64,000 nucleotides of DNA, taken from NCBI GenBank assembly GCA_947500845.1, contig CANMTP010000008.1:124001-188000 (forward strand), in the 5' to 3' direction. The translations under genes and the position numbers were made by a program. The stretch's first letter is position 1. Each line of letters starts with the position of its first letter. Below the pieces are notes generated by a model. It was not told the DNA's origin, did no database searches, and was given only the letters and a program-made list of their open reading frames with translations. The DNA is from an uncultured Aquimarina sp. (GTDB lineage: Bacteria; Bacteroidota; Bacteroidia; Flavobacteriales; Flavobacteriaceae). Shown here piece after piece: positions 34,785 to 44,062 of the stretch.

Positions 34785-35429
34785 TTATAATTTTTCCTGT
34801 TTTTTCCTTCCAACGATTATGAATCCAATCGATATTCCCAAATAACTATTGTCTACTGTTCCGATTATTTGACCATTTGGTATTTCAATATCTGCTTTGG
34901 TGATAAAGTTATATTCTAATCCAAATCTTGTATTCCCTAAATCAAGTCCTCCTCTTAACAGCAGTCCTAGTTGATTATTGACACTTCCTTCTAGTACATC
35001 TGTAGCGCCGTCTCGCCTGGACACATCTATGTTGTTAAAAAAATAATACCCTAGGCCCAACCCTATGTAAGGTCGATAATAATTTTCATTCAAATAATAA
35101 TCAAATGTAGAAACAAAAGAAAACATCCCATTGTCATCTAAATCATCGATAAAAAACGGAGCGCTATCATCAATATTAAATTTTTGAGAGTTTATTGCAA
35201 CTCCAAATCTTAAACCGATGACCGTATTTTCTGAGGCTTTGACTTTAGGCTCAATATTAAGCATTAATCCTAAATTTTCTGAGCCTGTCTCTAAGAGCAC
35301 CCCAGGTTCTAATCTTAGTTGTACTTGAGCATTTAAATTAGATAAACAAAGTGCTACTATTATCAGGAATAATCTTTCCTTTAAAGTAGTGTTCTTATTG
35401 TGGAAAAATTCAGGTCGAAAAACCTCCAT
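34785..35429 (-). CDS. Outer-membrane beta-barrel (porin-like) protein
   Basis: A 214-residue protein with a long N-terminal leader (ERLFLIIVALCLSNLNAQ, cleavage near residue 34). Alternating aromatic strands follow (TVIGLRFGVAINSQKFN, YRPYIGLGLGYYFFN, GLLLRGGLDLGNTRFGLEYN, NSYLGISIGFII), characteristic of an eight-stranded OmpW/OmpA-like barrel. It lies 153 bp upstream of the XRE gene on the same strand. Function unknown; small porin or adhesin-type roles are possible. Confidence 0.78.
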   Translation of the reverse strand: MEVFRPEFFHNKNTTLKERLFLIIVALCLSNLNAQVQLRLEPGVLLETGSENLGLMLNIEPKVKASENTVIGLRFGVAINSQKFNIDDSAPFFIDDLDDNGMFSFVSTFDYYLNENYYRPYIGLGLGYYFFNNIDVSRRDGATDVLEGSVNNQLGLLLRGGLDLGNTRFGLEYNFITKADIEIPNGQIIGTVDNSYLGISIGFIIVGRKKQEKL

Positions 35430-35686
35430 AAAGATTTGTTGTTCAATTGCTAAAAGTAGAACGTTGGTTTTTCTTTATAATTGTTGTTCAATAGCTTGCC
35501 TGAGCAATGAATCGGCTATTTCTTGTATACATTGGTACCTAATAGGTTTTTATTGCTTATTTAAAATTTGATCTGTATCATCGATCCATTCGTATTCTGG
35601 AACGCTTTTGTTCAGATATTGGTCTGGTCGTCAAACTAACATAATACGTCAATAGTAGTATCAAAAACTAATAGATCACAGTAGTT

Positions 35687-35847
35687 ATAGCTAAATTAAT
35701 ATAAAATGGCATTAAAAATTTATAAAGTAAAAAATTGAAGTTCAAGGCGAAAAACGCAGTCATAGCAGAGCTAAGCCGAGTATTTTTAACGTAGAAATTC
35801 GATTTTTTACTAGAAAGATTCATGTTATTTTATGTTGATTTAGCTAT
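35687..35847. repeat. MITE-like inverted-repeat element (internal gtcatagcagagc)
   Basis: A 161-bp element. Terminal arms atagctaaattaatataaaat and attttatgttgatttagcta plus t match at 19 of 21 positions, and pairing continues inward imperfectly (agtaaaaaattgaa / tcgattttttact). The interior reads gcagtcatagcagagctaag and gagtatttttaac, matching the element at 12841-13002. No ORF. Confidence 0.72.
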
Positions 35848-35850
35848 ATG

Positions 35851-35911
35851 TTCTCATCTCGATACATTTTTATCAACCGCTATCACTAATGATAAAAACA
35901 CTCGATGAGAC
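35851..35911. repeat. Short inverted repeat (tctcatctcgatacattttt)
   Basis: Imperfect arms ttctcatctcgatacatttt and gataaaaacactcgatgaga flank a short loop (aaccgctatcactaat). It directly follows the MITE-like element and contains the tctcgata keyword seen in other dispersed repeats here. Confidence 0.55.
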
Positions 35912-36071
35912 GGCACGTTATTATCTTGATAAACACTACACCTTGAAATATCTCAATAGAAGTAGTTTTACAGGAAGAAAAGTACCAAACCGGGTAAGGT
36001 TAGAAGACTGATCTAAGAAAGCCAATCGAAATAAGGATATTTATGAACCACCTACTTTCAACCATCAAAAA

Positions 36072-37328
36072 TCAAAAATACTGCCCGATCCCAAACACAA
36101 AACCATTGGTGGCATCTTGGGTAACACCGTAGCCATAATCAATTCTAAAAATGGCATTAAAGATCTTTTTATGCATAAAGCGTAGTCCCACACCGGGATA
36201 GAGTCTAAAGTTTTGGGAATCGCCAAAGTCTCCAAAATCACCTCCGGGGTTGCGCCAGCTCCCACCATCTACAAATACATTGCTTTGCAGTACAAACCAG
36301 TTTTTTTCGTATAGCGTATGGCGATATTCGGTATTGAGTACAATCACTCCGGTACCGCGATCGATAATATTTCCCACTCCGCGAATATTCAAATTATTAT
36401 CTACCGCAAAAGGAGCAAAGGGAGATTCGTCGTTGCTTGCCAAACCAAGTCTTAGCCTCGACGCCCAATTACCTTTTTTACCTATGCGTTTGTAATATAA
36501 AAAGTCGTTCCACCAGATAAAAAAATCAGGTAATATGTCTTCGGTACTGATCACATATTGTGTATTTAGAATACTTCGAAACCCAGAGACATATTGATAG
36601 TCATAATCAAGGTTATTGTATTCATAAATAAACTTATACAGTAGCTTATTTACATCAAAATCTTGAGGTACTTCGGGATCGGTTACCCCCTCCTTATATT
36701 CATAATCTTCATTAAAATAATTGATGCCCAGTTCTATCCGGTTTTGTATATTAAACTGATATAAACTCAAAATTTCATACGAAGTATTGTTGTATTTATA
36801 GTCTGCGGTTCCATTTTCCAGAAACACAGGTTCTTCGGTAGTAATGTTACTATAATTCAAAGCTAATCCCAATCTTTTGCCGAATAAAAAAGGAGCTCTG
36901 ATGTTGGCCATGTAAGAAGAATAGATATCATTTTGGTAGATGGCACCAAGAGTAATATTTCGTCCCAATAGATTAAACTCGTACAACCCTAATCTAAAGG
37001 CAAATTCGTCATCATTAGCGGTATATACATTGGCCGAAGGAATTAAGGTGAAGTTTTCTTCAACTCCGTATACCAATTCATAACCTTCTTCCTTTTCATG
37101 AACCTGGTAATAGGCATGGGCAATAGATGGTAATCTTTTAAGCCTGTTAATATCTTTCTCGATTTTTAATGAATCTAGTACACTGCCTTTCTCAATGTTT
37201 ATCAGCTTGGTCAAAGCAGCAGTTTTGGTTTTTTTATTGCCTTGAATAACTATGTTTGTAATTATATTTTCTTGAGCCACAGCAATGCTGGTAACAAACA
37301 GGATAATAAAAGTAAGAGTTGATTTCAC
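36072..37328 (-). CDS. POTRA plus BamA-type outer-membrane barrel protein
   Basis: A 418-residue outer-membrane protein. After a signal peptide (LTFIILFVTSIAVAQ) a single POTRA-like domain appears (IITNIVIQGNKKTKTAALTK, INRLKRLPSIAHAYYQVHEK), then a 16-strand-type barrel with IRGVGNIIDRGTGVIVLNTE (the R-G segment of Omp85 proteins) and a terminal aromatic, IGQYF. It is shorter than BamA (which has five POTRA domains), so it is an Omp85-family variant for assembly or transport of unknown clients. The frame extends further upstream, but that part translates a repeat; GTG at 37328 directly precedes the signal peptide and is preferred. Confidence 0.85.
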   Translation of the reverse strand: MKSTLTFIILFVTSIAVAQENIITNIVIQGNKKTKTAALTKLINIEKGSVLDSLKIEKDINRLKRLPSIAHAYYQVHEKEEGYELVYGVEENFTLIPSANVYTANDDEFAFRLGLYEFNLLGRNITLGAIYQNDIYSSYMANIRAPFLFGKRLGLALNYSNITTEEPVFLENGTADYKYNNTSYEILSLYQFNIQNRIELGINYFNEDYEYKEGVTDPEVPQDFDVNKLLYKFIYEYNNLDYDYQYVSGFRSILNTQYVISTEDILPDFFIWWNDFLYYKRIGKKGNWASRLRLGLASNDESPFAPFAVDNNLNIRGVGNIIDRGTGVIVLNTEYRHTLYEKNWFVLQSNVFVDGGSWRNPGGDFGDFGDSQNFRLYPGVGLRFMHKKIFNAIFRIDYGYGVTQDATNGFVFGIGQYF

Positions 37329-37359
37329 TGCTTCTATGTTTTTACTAAAGATAGTATAG

Positions 37360-37443
37360 TTCCTTCTCCTGGGGAGAAGGTTAGGATGAGGGATCATGAC
37401 ACTAAAAACCATCACCTTAATCCTCTTTTCTAGGGAGAGGAAA
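37360..37443. repeat. Inverted repeat of the cttctcc...gagaagg type
   Basis: An 84-bp palindromic element with left arm ttccttctcctggggagaag... and right arm ...ctcttttctagggagaggaaa; inner text gttaggatgaggg pairs with catcaccttaatcc. It sits in the leader of the Omp85-type gene and creates a spurious N-terminal extension of its frame. Confidence 0.7.
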
Positions 37444-37468
37444 TTTTAAAATTTTTAATCCCATTTCA

Positions 37469-38467
37469 TTAATTTGCTGAATAAAACTCTTGTATTATCT
37501 TTTCTGAAGGTTTATTCTGGATTGTAAATCGGTTATTCCTCTTACCGCCGACCTCACCGTGATTATGAAACCATTTCCAAAGAAAACCACCGGCAAACCA
37601 AGGTTCTGACCAAAACTCTTCATACAATGCAATTAAGGCATTATTTTGAGCTTCAAAATTGAAATTACCTTCAATTCTATTAGAGTCCCAGGGTTCTTTA
37701 CCGGTATAATGCACACTACGATACCCGTACTCTGTAAATAAAACCGGTTTATCCACCTTATTTTGTAGCTTCATGATATTTATTTTATGTTTTTGCCAAC
37801 CTTCTTTAAGTTCTTCGATACTGGGCGTTTGGCTTTCTGCCACTGGAAAATATGCATCGATCCCAATATAGTCCAGCTCTTGCCAAAAGGGCGCCTTATC
37901 AAACTGATCCCAATTCTCTGCATACGTCAACTTTCCTTTATAGATCGATCTGATCTTCTTAATCAACAAACTCCAAAACTGCGGTCTTATTTGCACAAAT
38001 GTGTGCAACTCTGTACCAATACATAGAATGGGAACCTTCATTTCTTGGGCCAACTGTGCATATAGTATTATAAATTCTTCATATGACTTTTCTAACACTT
38101 TCCAATTTTCTTCAGAATCCATATTGATATTTCCCGTAAACTCGCCTCGCCATACCCAAATCTGAGGCTTAAGCATCACTTTAATGCCTTTCTTATTTAG
38201 CAGTGCTATCGTTTTTTTTGCTCCCTCTATTCGTTCCCCCCACCATTGTCGCTCAACATTAAAAACTACGGTTGGGGTCTCTAGATTTTTCAAAAACCCA
38301 AATGGCATTACAGCAGCCCAATTGGCATTAACTTTTACAACAGGTTCTATTTCTTTTATACTAATTTCATTAGGAGATCCTACAAAACTTACTCCGTTAA
38401 TCTTCGATTGCTGGCCAGAACAGCCGGAAAAAATAGTGATTAGCAGCAGTAGAAAAAACTTCTTCAT
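37469..38467 (-). CDS. GH113-like glycoside hydrolase lipoprotein
   Basis: A 332-residue lipoprotein (lipobox IFSGC, Cys at residue 16) with a TIM-barrel glycosidase core. ILCIGTELHTFVQ supplies the probable acid/base Glu and VLFTEYGYRSV the nucleophile Glu. Other conserved parts are MLKPQIWVWRGEFTG, AENWDQFDKAPFWQELDYIG and GGFLWKWFHNHGEVGGKRN. This pattern is that of GH113 beta-mannanase-like proteins, abundant in Flavobacteriia. It should act in the periplasm or at the cell surface on mannan or a related glycan. A beta-barrel gene follows upstream on the same strand, 32 bp away. Confidence 0.85.
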   Translation of the reverse strand: MKKFFLLLLITIFSGCSGQQSKINGVSFVGSPNEISIKEIEPVVKVNANWAAVMPFGFLKNLETPTVVFNVERQWWGERIEGAKKTIALLNKKGIKVMLKPQIWVWRGEFTGNINMDSEENWKVLEKSYEEFIILYAQLAQEMKVPILCIGTELHTFVQIRPQFWSLLIKKIRSIYKGKLTYAENWDQFDKAPFWQELDYIGIDAYFPVAESQTPSIEELKEGWQKHKINIMKLQNKVDKPVLFTEYGYRSVHYTGKEPWDSNRIEGNFNFEAQNNALIALYEEFWSEPWFAGGFLWKWFHNHGEVGGKRNNRFTIQNKPSEKIIQEFYSAN

Positions 38468-38499
38468 TTTTGTTTTTTACTGCTGAAAATACAATTTTA

Positions 38500-39390
38500 T
38501 TAGAATACGGCCCTTAATCCTATATTAAATGTTTCTCCCAGACCTGTAGCATCCCCTCTTACAAAGTTTGTGTACAATGCCTCTACATTCAATTCTCTAG
38601 TAAGTTGATATTTTGCTCCCCCTCCCAGAGCTGTAAAATTTTGATCAAAATCGTTTCCTAAATCGATCAATTCTGAATGTTGCGCAAGCACCAATACCGT
38701 AAACGTCGAACTAGGAAAATAACTGAAGAATACTCCTGGTGTGAGTCTAAGACTATTATTAGCAAAACTATCTTCTTCATCTCCAAAATTTAGTTCAGAA
38801 TTCACCTCTCCAAATATTTGGAATTTATTACCCGCAAATGTATGATCGTAGAAAAATCGATTCTGCCAGGTATATCCTTTCTGATCAAGAAATACTCCAT
38901 CTTCTACTTCATTATCAACTAGTGGTATGAAAAATGAACTTTGTATAGAAAAATTATTTACATTTTTAAGGGGAACAAACTTTACAGAGGGCGCAAACGA
39001 GGTGAATCCGGATCTTGCGGTACCTCTTTCACCATCAAACTTAAAAACGTCGAGCGCATCACGATCATCAATAACACTGGATCTAAATTCGAGGATTAAA
39101 CCTACATTCCATCGTTTATTACTGCCTACCCCGGTATACGCTTCTAAGGTAGAAGTAAAAAAAGTCTGTCTTGGTATCTCACGTTTTTCGCCACCGGGGC
39201 CAAAAAGATCTTCAGTTTCTGTATACAAATTATTGAACCACTTGATATCATATTGGCCTTTACCTATGAGCTTTGATGGGGTTAGCGTTTGTATTACTGA
39301 TCCTTGTTGATCATTATCCTGTTCTTGAGCAAAACCTATAGTTAAAACAAAAATACTTACTACAGTGAATACAATTTTTTGAGTTTTCAT
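38500..39390 (-). CDS. Putative outer-membrane beta-barrel protein
   Basis: A 296-residue protein with a signal peptide (IVFTVVSIFVLTIGFAQ) and long amphipathic strands (WNVGLILEFRSSVID, NFSIQSSFFIPLVDN, FQIFGEVNSELNFGD, LNVEALYTNFVRG, ending FNIGLRAVF with terminal Phe). This fits an outer-membrane barrel of the transporter-like type. An in-frame ATG lies six codons upstream; the one placed just before the basic n-region (MKTQK) is chosen. Function unknown; close spacing suggests co-transcription with the GH113-like gene. Confidence 0.78.
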   Translation of the reverse strand: MKTQKIVFTVVSIFVLTIGFAQEQDNDQQGSVIQTLTPSKLIGKGQYDIKWFNNLYTETEDLFGPGGEKREIPRQTFFTSTLEAYTGVGSNKRWNVGLILEFRSSVIDDRDALDVFKFDGERGTARSGFTSFAPSVKFVPLKNVNNFSIQSSFFIPLVDNEVEDGVFLDQKGYTWQNRFFYDHTFAGNKFQIFGEVNSELNFGDEEDSFANNSLRLTPGVFFSYFPSSTFTVLVLAQHSELIDLGNDFDQNFTALGGGAKYQLTRELNVEALYTNFVRGDATGLGETFNIGLRAVF

Positions 39391-39485
39391 TTTTTTGAGT
39401 TTTTGCATAAGTATCCTTATAAAGTATTCTCTTTGAAGACAAACTTTAAGCCTATACTTACTGAATATTTAATGTTATTGAAAAA

Positions 39486-40196
39486 TTACTTGATTTGATT
39501 CAGGCTCCAATCATAAGGATAGTAGGAAACCTTTACTCCTTCGGGGATTTTTTCTTTTCTGAATGTATTGATATAGTCAATTTCAGATCCGTTTCGAGTA
39601 AAATCTTCTTTGTACCATTCAAAAATTTGAGATAATTGAACTTTGTTGCCTTTTACTTTGATAAAATCCGGATCGTTTAAAGCTTTTACCGTCTGCCGTT
39701 GTAATTGCTTTTCTAGGGTTTTGGGTGTATAGGCCTCGGCAATAATGGGAGGACATCCTAATCCTGCACATACCAATACAAAATGAAACCGGGCCTCTTC
39801 AGGAAAGTTTTTACGTAGTATTTTATTCTCCAGGTCATTGAGTGTAGTTTCTTTTCCACCCAGATGATATGTTGTTTTATCAAAAAAACCTTTTATATCC
39901 AATGGTGATTTTACCGGATATGCATTCACAATACCTTTTATAACTGCAAGATTATACGCATTGATATAAAATGCCTGATACTCTTTTGCCTGATCTTTGG
40001 AAATAGATATCGAAGAAGCCATATCTAGTAATTGATCTAGAGATGATGGGTCTTTCTTTATTTCACTATAATTAACCCGCCCATCAGATACATATGTTTT
40101 AAAAAAAGCATCTGCCTGGATAAAGAAATCTTCAGTACCTTGAGAAAAACCAAACTGGATGATGAGACTAAAGAATATGACAATTATATTTTTCAT
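39486..40196 (-). CDS. DUF547 domain protein, exported (second paralogue)
   Basis: A 236-residue exported protein: signal peptide (residues 1-18, IIQFGFSQ) followed by a DUF547 domain (FFKTYVSDGRVNYSEIKKDP, AFYINAYNLAVIKGIV, FVLVCAGLGCPPIIAEAYTP, EWYKEDFTRNG, ending YYPYDWSLNQ). It lacks the Cys lipobox and the low-complexity linker of the paralogue at 13178; both end in YDWSLN. It is adjacent and divergent to the FAD oxidoreductase operon. The domain has papain-like conserved residues, but the activity is unproven. Confidence 0.88.
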   Translation of the reverse strand: MKNIIVIFFSLIIQFGFSQGTEDFFIQADAFFKTYVSDGRVNYSEIKKDPSSLDQLLDMASSISISKDQAKEYQAFYINAYNLAVIKGIVNAYPVKSPLDIKGFFDKTTYHLGGKETTLNDLENKILRKNFPEEARFHFVLVCAGLGCPPIIAEAYTPKTLEKQLQRQTVKALNDPDFIKVKGNKVQLSQIFEWYKEDFTRNGSEIDYINTFRKEKIPEGVKVSYYPYDWSLNQIK

Positions 40197-40501
40197 ATGT
40201 GTGTGTGTGTTTTAATTTTACGCAGTTATTTTAATATAAGTCGAGTTTCAGATGATTAAAATATCTTGGTATTGGCCAGTCAGTCGAATGGTAAATAACC
40301 AACTTACAAACTATTAACATTTTTATTTTTCTCTTTACTCAATACACTTCACGTTCGAAAAAGAATACTTGCCCTTACAAAACCTTAAGTTTTTAGATTC
40401 ATTCTAAATTAAAGCTACTTTTTAAGTTCTTATATTTATGATCGACTTATTGATCGAAGCAACCACTTCATCATTAACAAAGACAATCAACAATCATCTT
40501 T
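40197..40501. other. Divergent intergenic region with a GT dinucleotide tract
   Basis: 305 bp between two divergent genes. A tract of about seven GT repeats (40199-40212) lies immediately upstream of the DUF547 start on the minus strand, reading as CA repeats in its leader. The rest is AT-rich with no clear promoter match. Confidence 0.5.
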
Positions 40502-41803
40502 ATGGAACACATTGTAATTATTGGAAATGGAATTTCAGGAGTTACCGCTGCCAGGCATATTCGTAAAATGTCTGACAAAAAAATTACTATCATTTCTGCC
40601 GAAACTGATTATTTCTTTTCCCGTACTGCACTTATGTATGTGTATATGGGGCATATGAAATTTGAACATACGCAACCTTATGAAAATTGGTTTTGGGAAA
40701 AGAACAATATAGGGCTTAAACAAGGTTTTGTATCCAAAATCAATCATGAAGCAAGCGAACTCATCTTTTCTGACGGAGAGAAACTAACGTATGACCAACT
40801 AATAATCGCGGTGGGTTCTAAACCTAACAAGTTTGGATGGCCCGGCCAGGACCTGGATGGTGTTATGGGAATGTATCATAAACAGGATCTTGAAAACCTT
40901 GAAAAATATGCCCCTACCAATAAAGAATGTAAACATGCAGTAATTGTTGGTGGTGGATTAATTGGGATCGAATTGGCAGAAATGTTACGCTCCCGAGATA
41001 TTCCCGTTACCTTTCTAGTAAGAGAAGAAAGTTTTTGGAATGGCGTTTTGCCTGCCGGCGAAAGTGCAATGATCAATAGGCATATTAAAAATCATCATAT
41101 CGACCTCAGACTATCTTCTAATCTGAAAGAAATCATTGCTGATGAAAATGGAAAAGTAAAAGCTGTCGTCGTTCAAGAAACAGGAGAAGTTATTGATTGT
41201 GACGTAGTAGGGTTAACAGCAGGGGTTTCGCCTAACGTAGATTTCTTACAAGATTCTGGTATCGAATTAGGGCGCGGTGTTAAAGTAAACAGATTTCTTG
41301 AAACCAACATACCCAACATTTATGCAATAGGTGATTGTGCAGAACAACATGAAGCTATTGGATTACGACGTCCCATAGAAGCTGTTTGGTATACAGGGCG
41401 TATGATGGGCGAAACGGTGGCACAAACTATCTGCGGAAATAGGACCGAGTACAAACCAGGACATTGGTTTAACAGTGCAAAATTTCTGGATATCGAATAT
41501 CAAACCTATGGTTGGGTATTTGCTCGACCTAAAGAATACGAAGAACAATTTCACTGGATACATGAAGATGATACTAAATGCATAACCGTTTCATTTCACA
41601 AAGGAACTCAAGATTTTTTAGGAATAAATAATTTCGGAATCAGAATGCGCCATGAAGTTTTTGACCGATGGCTAACTGAAAAAAAAGATATCAACTTTGT
41701 CATGCAGCATCTGGGCGAAGCTAATTTTGATCCTGAGTTATATACAAAATATGAATCCGAGATTCTTTCAGCTTTCAAAAAATCACAGCTTCAAACTGCA
41801 TAA
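40502..41803 (+). CDS. NAD(P)/FAD-dependent oxidoreductase (NirB/rubredoxin-reductase-like)
   Basis: A 433-residue pyridine-nucleotide disulphide-reductase-type flavoprotein. FAD binding is shown by IVIIGNGISGVTAARHIRKM at the N-terminus, the NAD site by VIVGGGLIGIELAEMLRSRD near residue 150, and the late FAD motif by NIYAIGDCAEQHE. It lacks a CxxC redox disulphide, as in ferredoxin or rubredoxin reductases. It is followed 53 bp later by a membrane polyferredoxin gene, a natural electron partner, so the pair may pass electrons from NAD(P)H through flavin to Fe-S centres at the membrane. The electron acceptor is unknown. Confidence 0.9.
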   Translation: MEHIVIIGNGISGVTAARHIRKMSDKKITIISAETDYFFSRTALMYVYMGHMKFEHTQPYENWFWEKNNIGLKQGFVSKINHEASELIFSDGEKLTYDQLIIAVGSKPNKFGWPGQDLDGVMGMYHKQDLENLEKYAPTNKECKHAVIVGGGLIGIELAEMLRSRDIPVTFLVREESFWNGVLPAGESAMINRHIKNHHIDLRLSSNLKEIIADENGKVKAVVVQETGEVIDCDVVGLTAGVSPNVDFLQDSGIELGRGVKVNRFLETNIPNIYAIGDCAEQHEAIGLRRPIEAVWYTGRMMGETVAQTICGNRTEYKPGHWFNSAKFLDIEYQTYGWVFARPKEYEEQFHWIHEDDTKCITVSFHKGTQDFLGINNFGIRMRHEVFDRWLTEKKDINFVMQHLGEANFDPELYTKYESEILSAFKKSQLQTA

Positions 41804-41856
41804 AGTATACATAGACTTTCGAGCATCGAATAATTTCAAAGACTAAAAGATAAAAA

Positions 41857-43455
41857 ATGAGCAATAAATTAAATCATAGTATGTCTCTTGCCAGTCCTGA
41901 ACCCAAAGGACTTAGTACAAAACAAAAAATTGCGTCTGCCATAGGCCTAATCGGACTTTTTGTTCTGGTTTTAGCCCTGTTTAATACTACCTTACCTAAC
42001 AAACCTGTTTTTCTATCACTTTCTTTAGGTTTGATTACATTAGGTACTATAGTATTCGCCAATGATGCCTACTTAACAAAGCTAGCCGGAATTAAAAACG
42101 ACGGAGTCTGGTTCAAGTCGATTTCTTCCCGAGGTCTTATCGGTTGGCTAACTGGTGTTGGCTTAACCACTTTTTATGTGGTTTTGTATTTTTATGCAGA
42201 ACTGCTTGGTCTGGGTACAAATGGAGAACCTAATACAGGATTGGTAGCACTATTTGATCCGTTAAGCAAGATACTTAGTGGTAACCCGGCAAGTCAATGG
42301 TTTGTATATGGTACTTTATATACCATTGCTATTCTGGCATTTGGATACAAGTTTCTTTTAAAATATAGGCACAATCGATACCAACAAATTCGTACGGGGT
42401 CTGTTATGTTTTTTCAGCTGGGGTTTGCATTTTTGATACCAGAGTTTATGGCGAGATTAAATTCAGATACTTTTTCGTTACCCTATTATGACCTAAAAAA
42501 CATCTGGCCATTAAATTATTATAACTTCGAACAGTATAGAATAAACGATTTCTTAAGTGCTGGTAATATTGGACTTGCATTACTGATTTTTGGAGTAGCT
42601 TCTATTTTTATCATCACCCCTATCCTTACTTATAAATATGGAAAACGCTGGTATTGCTCTTGGGTATGCGGTTGTGGTGGATTAGCCGAAACTGCCGGAG
42701 ATTCGTTTAGGCAACTTTCCAGTAAAAAGCTAAGTGCCTGGAGAATCGAGCGCTGGTTAATTCATACAGTTTTGGTGTTTGTAGTAGTCATGACCACAGC
42801 TGTTGTTCATAGTTATTTGGGCGATGACTCTTCTAAATATTGGCTTACCAAAAAGTCATTTCTCATAAGTGTTGCATCATTTTTAACACTGGTTTTTGCG
42901 GGAGTTATGATTTTTAAAAGAAAAGAACTGGCCAAAGATGCACAATACGGGGCTATAGGATATTTCGTAATCCTTGCTGTGCTCTTCGGAATTCACTTTT
43001 TGAGCGGCGATGGAAAAATCTTCATTCTTAAGGCTGAAACCTTGAGATCTACTTATGGATTTGCGATTGGTGCCATATTTTCTGGCGTAGTTGGCACGGG
43101 CTTCTATCCAATCTTAGGAAATCGTGTCTGGTGTCGATTTGGATGTCCTATGGCTGCCATTTTAGGCTTTCAGCAACGTCTATTTTCTAAATTTAGAATT
43201 ACAACCAACGGAGGTCAATGTATTTCATGCGGAAACTGTTCCACCTACTGCGAAATGGGAATCGATGTTCGTTCGTATGCCCAGAAAGGTGAGAATATTG
43301 TAAGATCAAGCTGCGTGGGTTGCGGTATTTGTGCTGCGGTATGCCCTAGAGGTGTGCTTAAATTAGAAAACGACAAATTAGACGGTAGAATTAATCCCAA
43401 CGAAATATTGTTAGGCAATGATGTAGATCTTATGAATTACGTTAATCAAAAATAA
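41857..43455 (+). CDS. Membrane polyferredoxin (4Fe-4S, NapH/NosR/CcoG-like)
   Basis: A 532-residue membrane iron-sulfur protein. About eight to ten TM segments run through residues 25-430, including ASAIGLIGLFVLVLALFNTT. Cys motifs are WYCSWVCGCGGLAETAG and VWCRFGCPMAAI, typical of NapH/NosR-type proteins. Two classical 4Fe-4S sites follow at the C-terminus (CISCGNCSTYCEMG and CVGCGICAAVCPRG). It should transfer electrons across or along the cytoplasmic membrane. It sits directly after the flavoprotein gene and is followed by a hairpin, so the two form an operon. The physiological process is unknown; neighbours hint at envelope glycan synthesis. Confidence 0.92.
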   Translation: MSNKLNHSMSLASPEPKGLSTKQKIASAIGLIGLFVLVLALFNTTLPNKPVFLSLSLGLITLGTIVFANDAYLTKLAGIKNDGVWFKSISSRGLIGWLTGVGLTTFYVVLYFYAELLGLGTNGEPNTGLVALFDPLSKILSGNPASQWFVYGTLYTIAILAFGYKFLLKYRHNRYQQIRTGSVMFFQLGFAFLIPEFMARLNSDTFSLPYYDLKNIWPLNYYNFEQYRINDFLSAGNIGLALLIFGVASIFIITPILTYKYGKRWYCSWVCGCGGLAETAGDSFRQLSSKKLSAWRIERWLIHTVLVFVVVMTTAVVHSYLGDDSSKYWLTKKSFLISVASFLTLVFAGVMIFKRKELAKDAQYGAIGYFVILAVLFGIHFLSGDGKIFILKAETLRSTYGFAIGAIFSGVVGTGFYPILGNRVWCRFGCPMAAILGFQQRLFSKFRITTNGGQCISCGNCSTYCEMGIDVRSYAQKGENIVRSSCVGCGICAAVCPRGVLKLENDKLDGRINPNEILLGNDVDLMNYVNQK

Positions 43456-43472
43456 CCGTCTGTAAGCTACAG

Positions 43473-43505
43473 AACGCCTTATCTCGACATTGATACGGCG
43501 TTTTT
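43473..43505 (+). terminator. Probable intrinsic terminator after the polyferredoxin gene
   Basis: A 6-bp stem aacgcc / ggcgtt with a long loop is followed by a T-rich tail (ttttaattttag). It is of modest strength. Confidence 0.5.
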
Positions 43506-43579
43506 AATTTTAGTCACTTTAAAAACTTTGTTAGTATCTCTGGTTAGATTCGTCTAAAAGACGATATAAAGTGATTGTT

Positions 43580-44059
43580 ATGATGCAAAAGTCGTTTCTT
43601 GTAGTATTAGTAGCTTTTTCAGTAAATCTGACATTTTCTCAAAAAAACTATCATCATAACTATTACCCTAGTGGAAAATTAAGATCAGAAGGTTGGAAAT
43701 TGGGCGAGGCCAAAGTTAATTTCTGGTATTTTTATCACGAAAATGGTCAAGTATCACATGAAGGACATTTCAAAAATGACCATAAAGATGGATATTGGTA
43801 TTTTTATTCTACCGAAGGTAAATTGCTTAAGGAAGGGCATTTTATAAACAATAAGGCTGAAAAATGGTGGATTATTTACGATATTGCGGCTCGAATTACG
43901 AGAAAGTATCAATACAAAAACAATAAAAAAGAAGGATATTGCTTATTATATAGAAACAACAAACTTTTTAAAGCTGAACGATACAGTAACGATAAAAAAA
44001 CCGGCGAGTGGACCGACGTTTTTAGTTTTAAAAGAGATAATCCTAATGCTTCCCTATAA
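43580..44059 (+). CDS. Exported MORN-repeat (toxin-antitoxin YwqK-like) protein
   Basis: A 159-residue protein with a signal peptide (FLVVLVAFSVNLTFSQ) and five tandem MORN-type repeats of about 23 residues (YYPSGKLRSEGWKLGEAKVN, YHENGQVSHEGHFKNDHKDG, YSTEGKLLKEGHFINNKAEK and so on). Such repeats form beta-hairpin arrays that bind lipids or proteins. An in-frame GTG lies three codons upstream, but ATG 43580 gives the better leader. It is encoded 3 bp before the GT2 gene, so it is probably co-translated with the glycosyltransferases and may act in the same envelope process. Confidence 0.83.
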   Translation: MMQKSFLVVLVAFSVNLTFSQKNYHHNYYPSGKLRSEGWKLGEAKVNFWYFYHENGQVSHEGHFKNDHKDGYWYFYSTEGKLLKEGHFINNKAEKWWIIYDIAARITRKYQYKNNKKEGYCLLYRNNKLFKAERYSNDKKTGEWTDVFSFKRDNPNASL

Positions 44060-44062
44060 AAT

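Larger units (their letters stand above)
35430..36071. other. 642-bp intergenic region occupied by repeats
   Basis: It contains the MITE-like element at 35687-35847 and a second inverted repeat at 35851-35911. The flanks are AT-rich without ORFs. The promoter of the beta-barrel gene should be near 35430-35500. Confidence 0.45.

Noticed and set aside
37329..37415. N-terminal extension of the Omp85-type protein
   Set aside because: The extension translates part of a palindromic repeat, and the signal peptide begins after GTG 37328.
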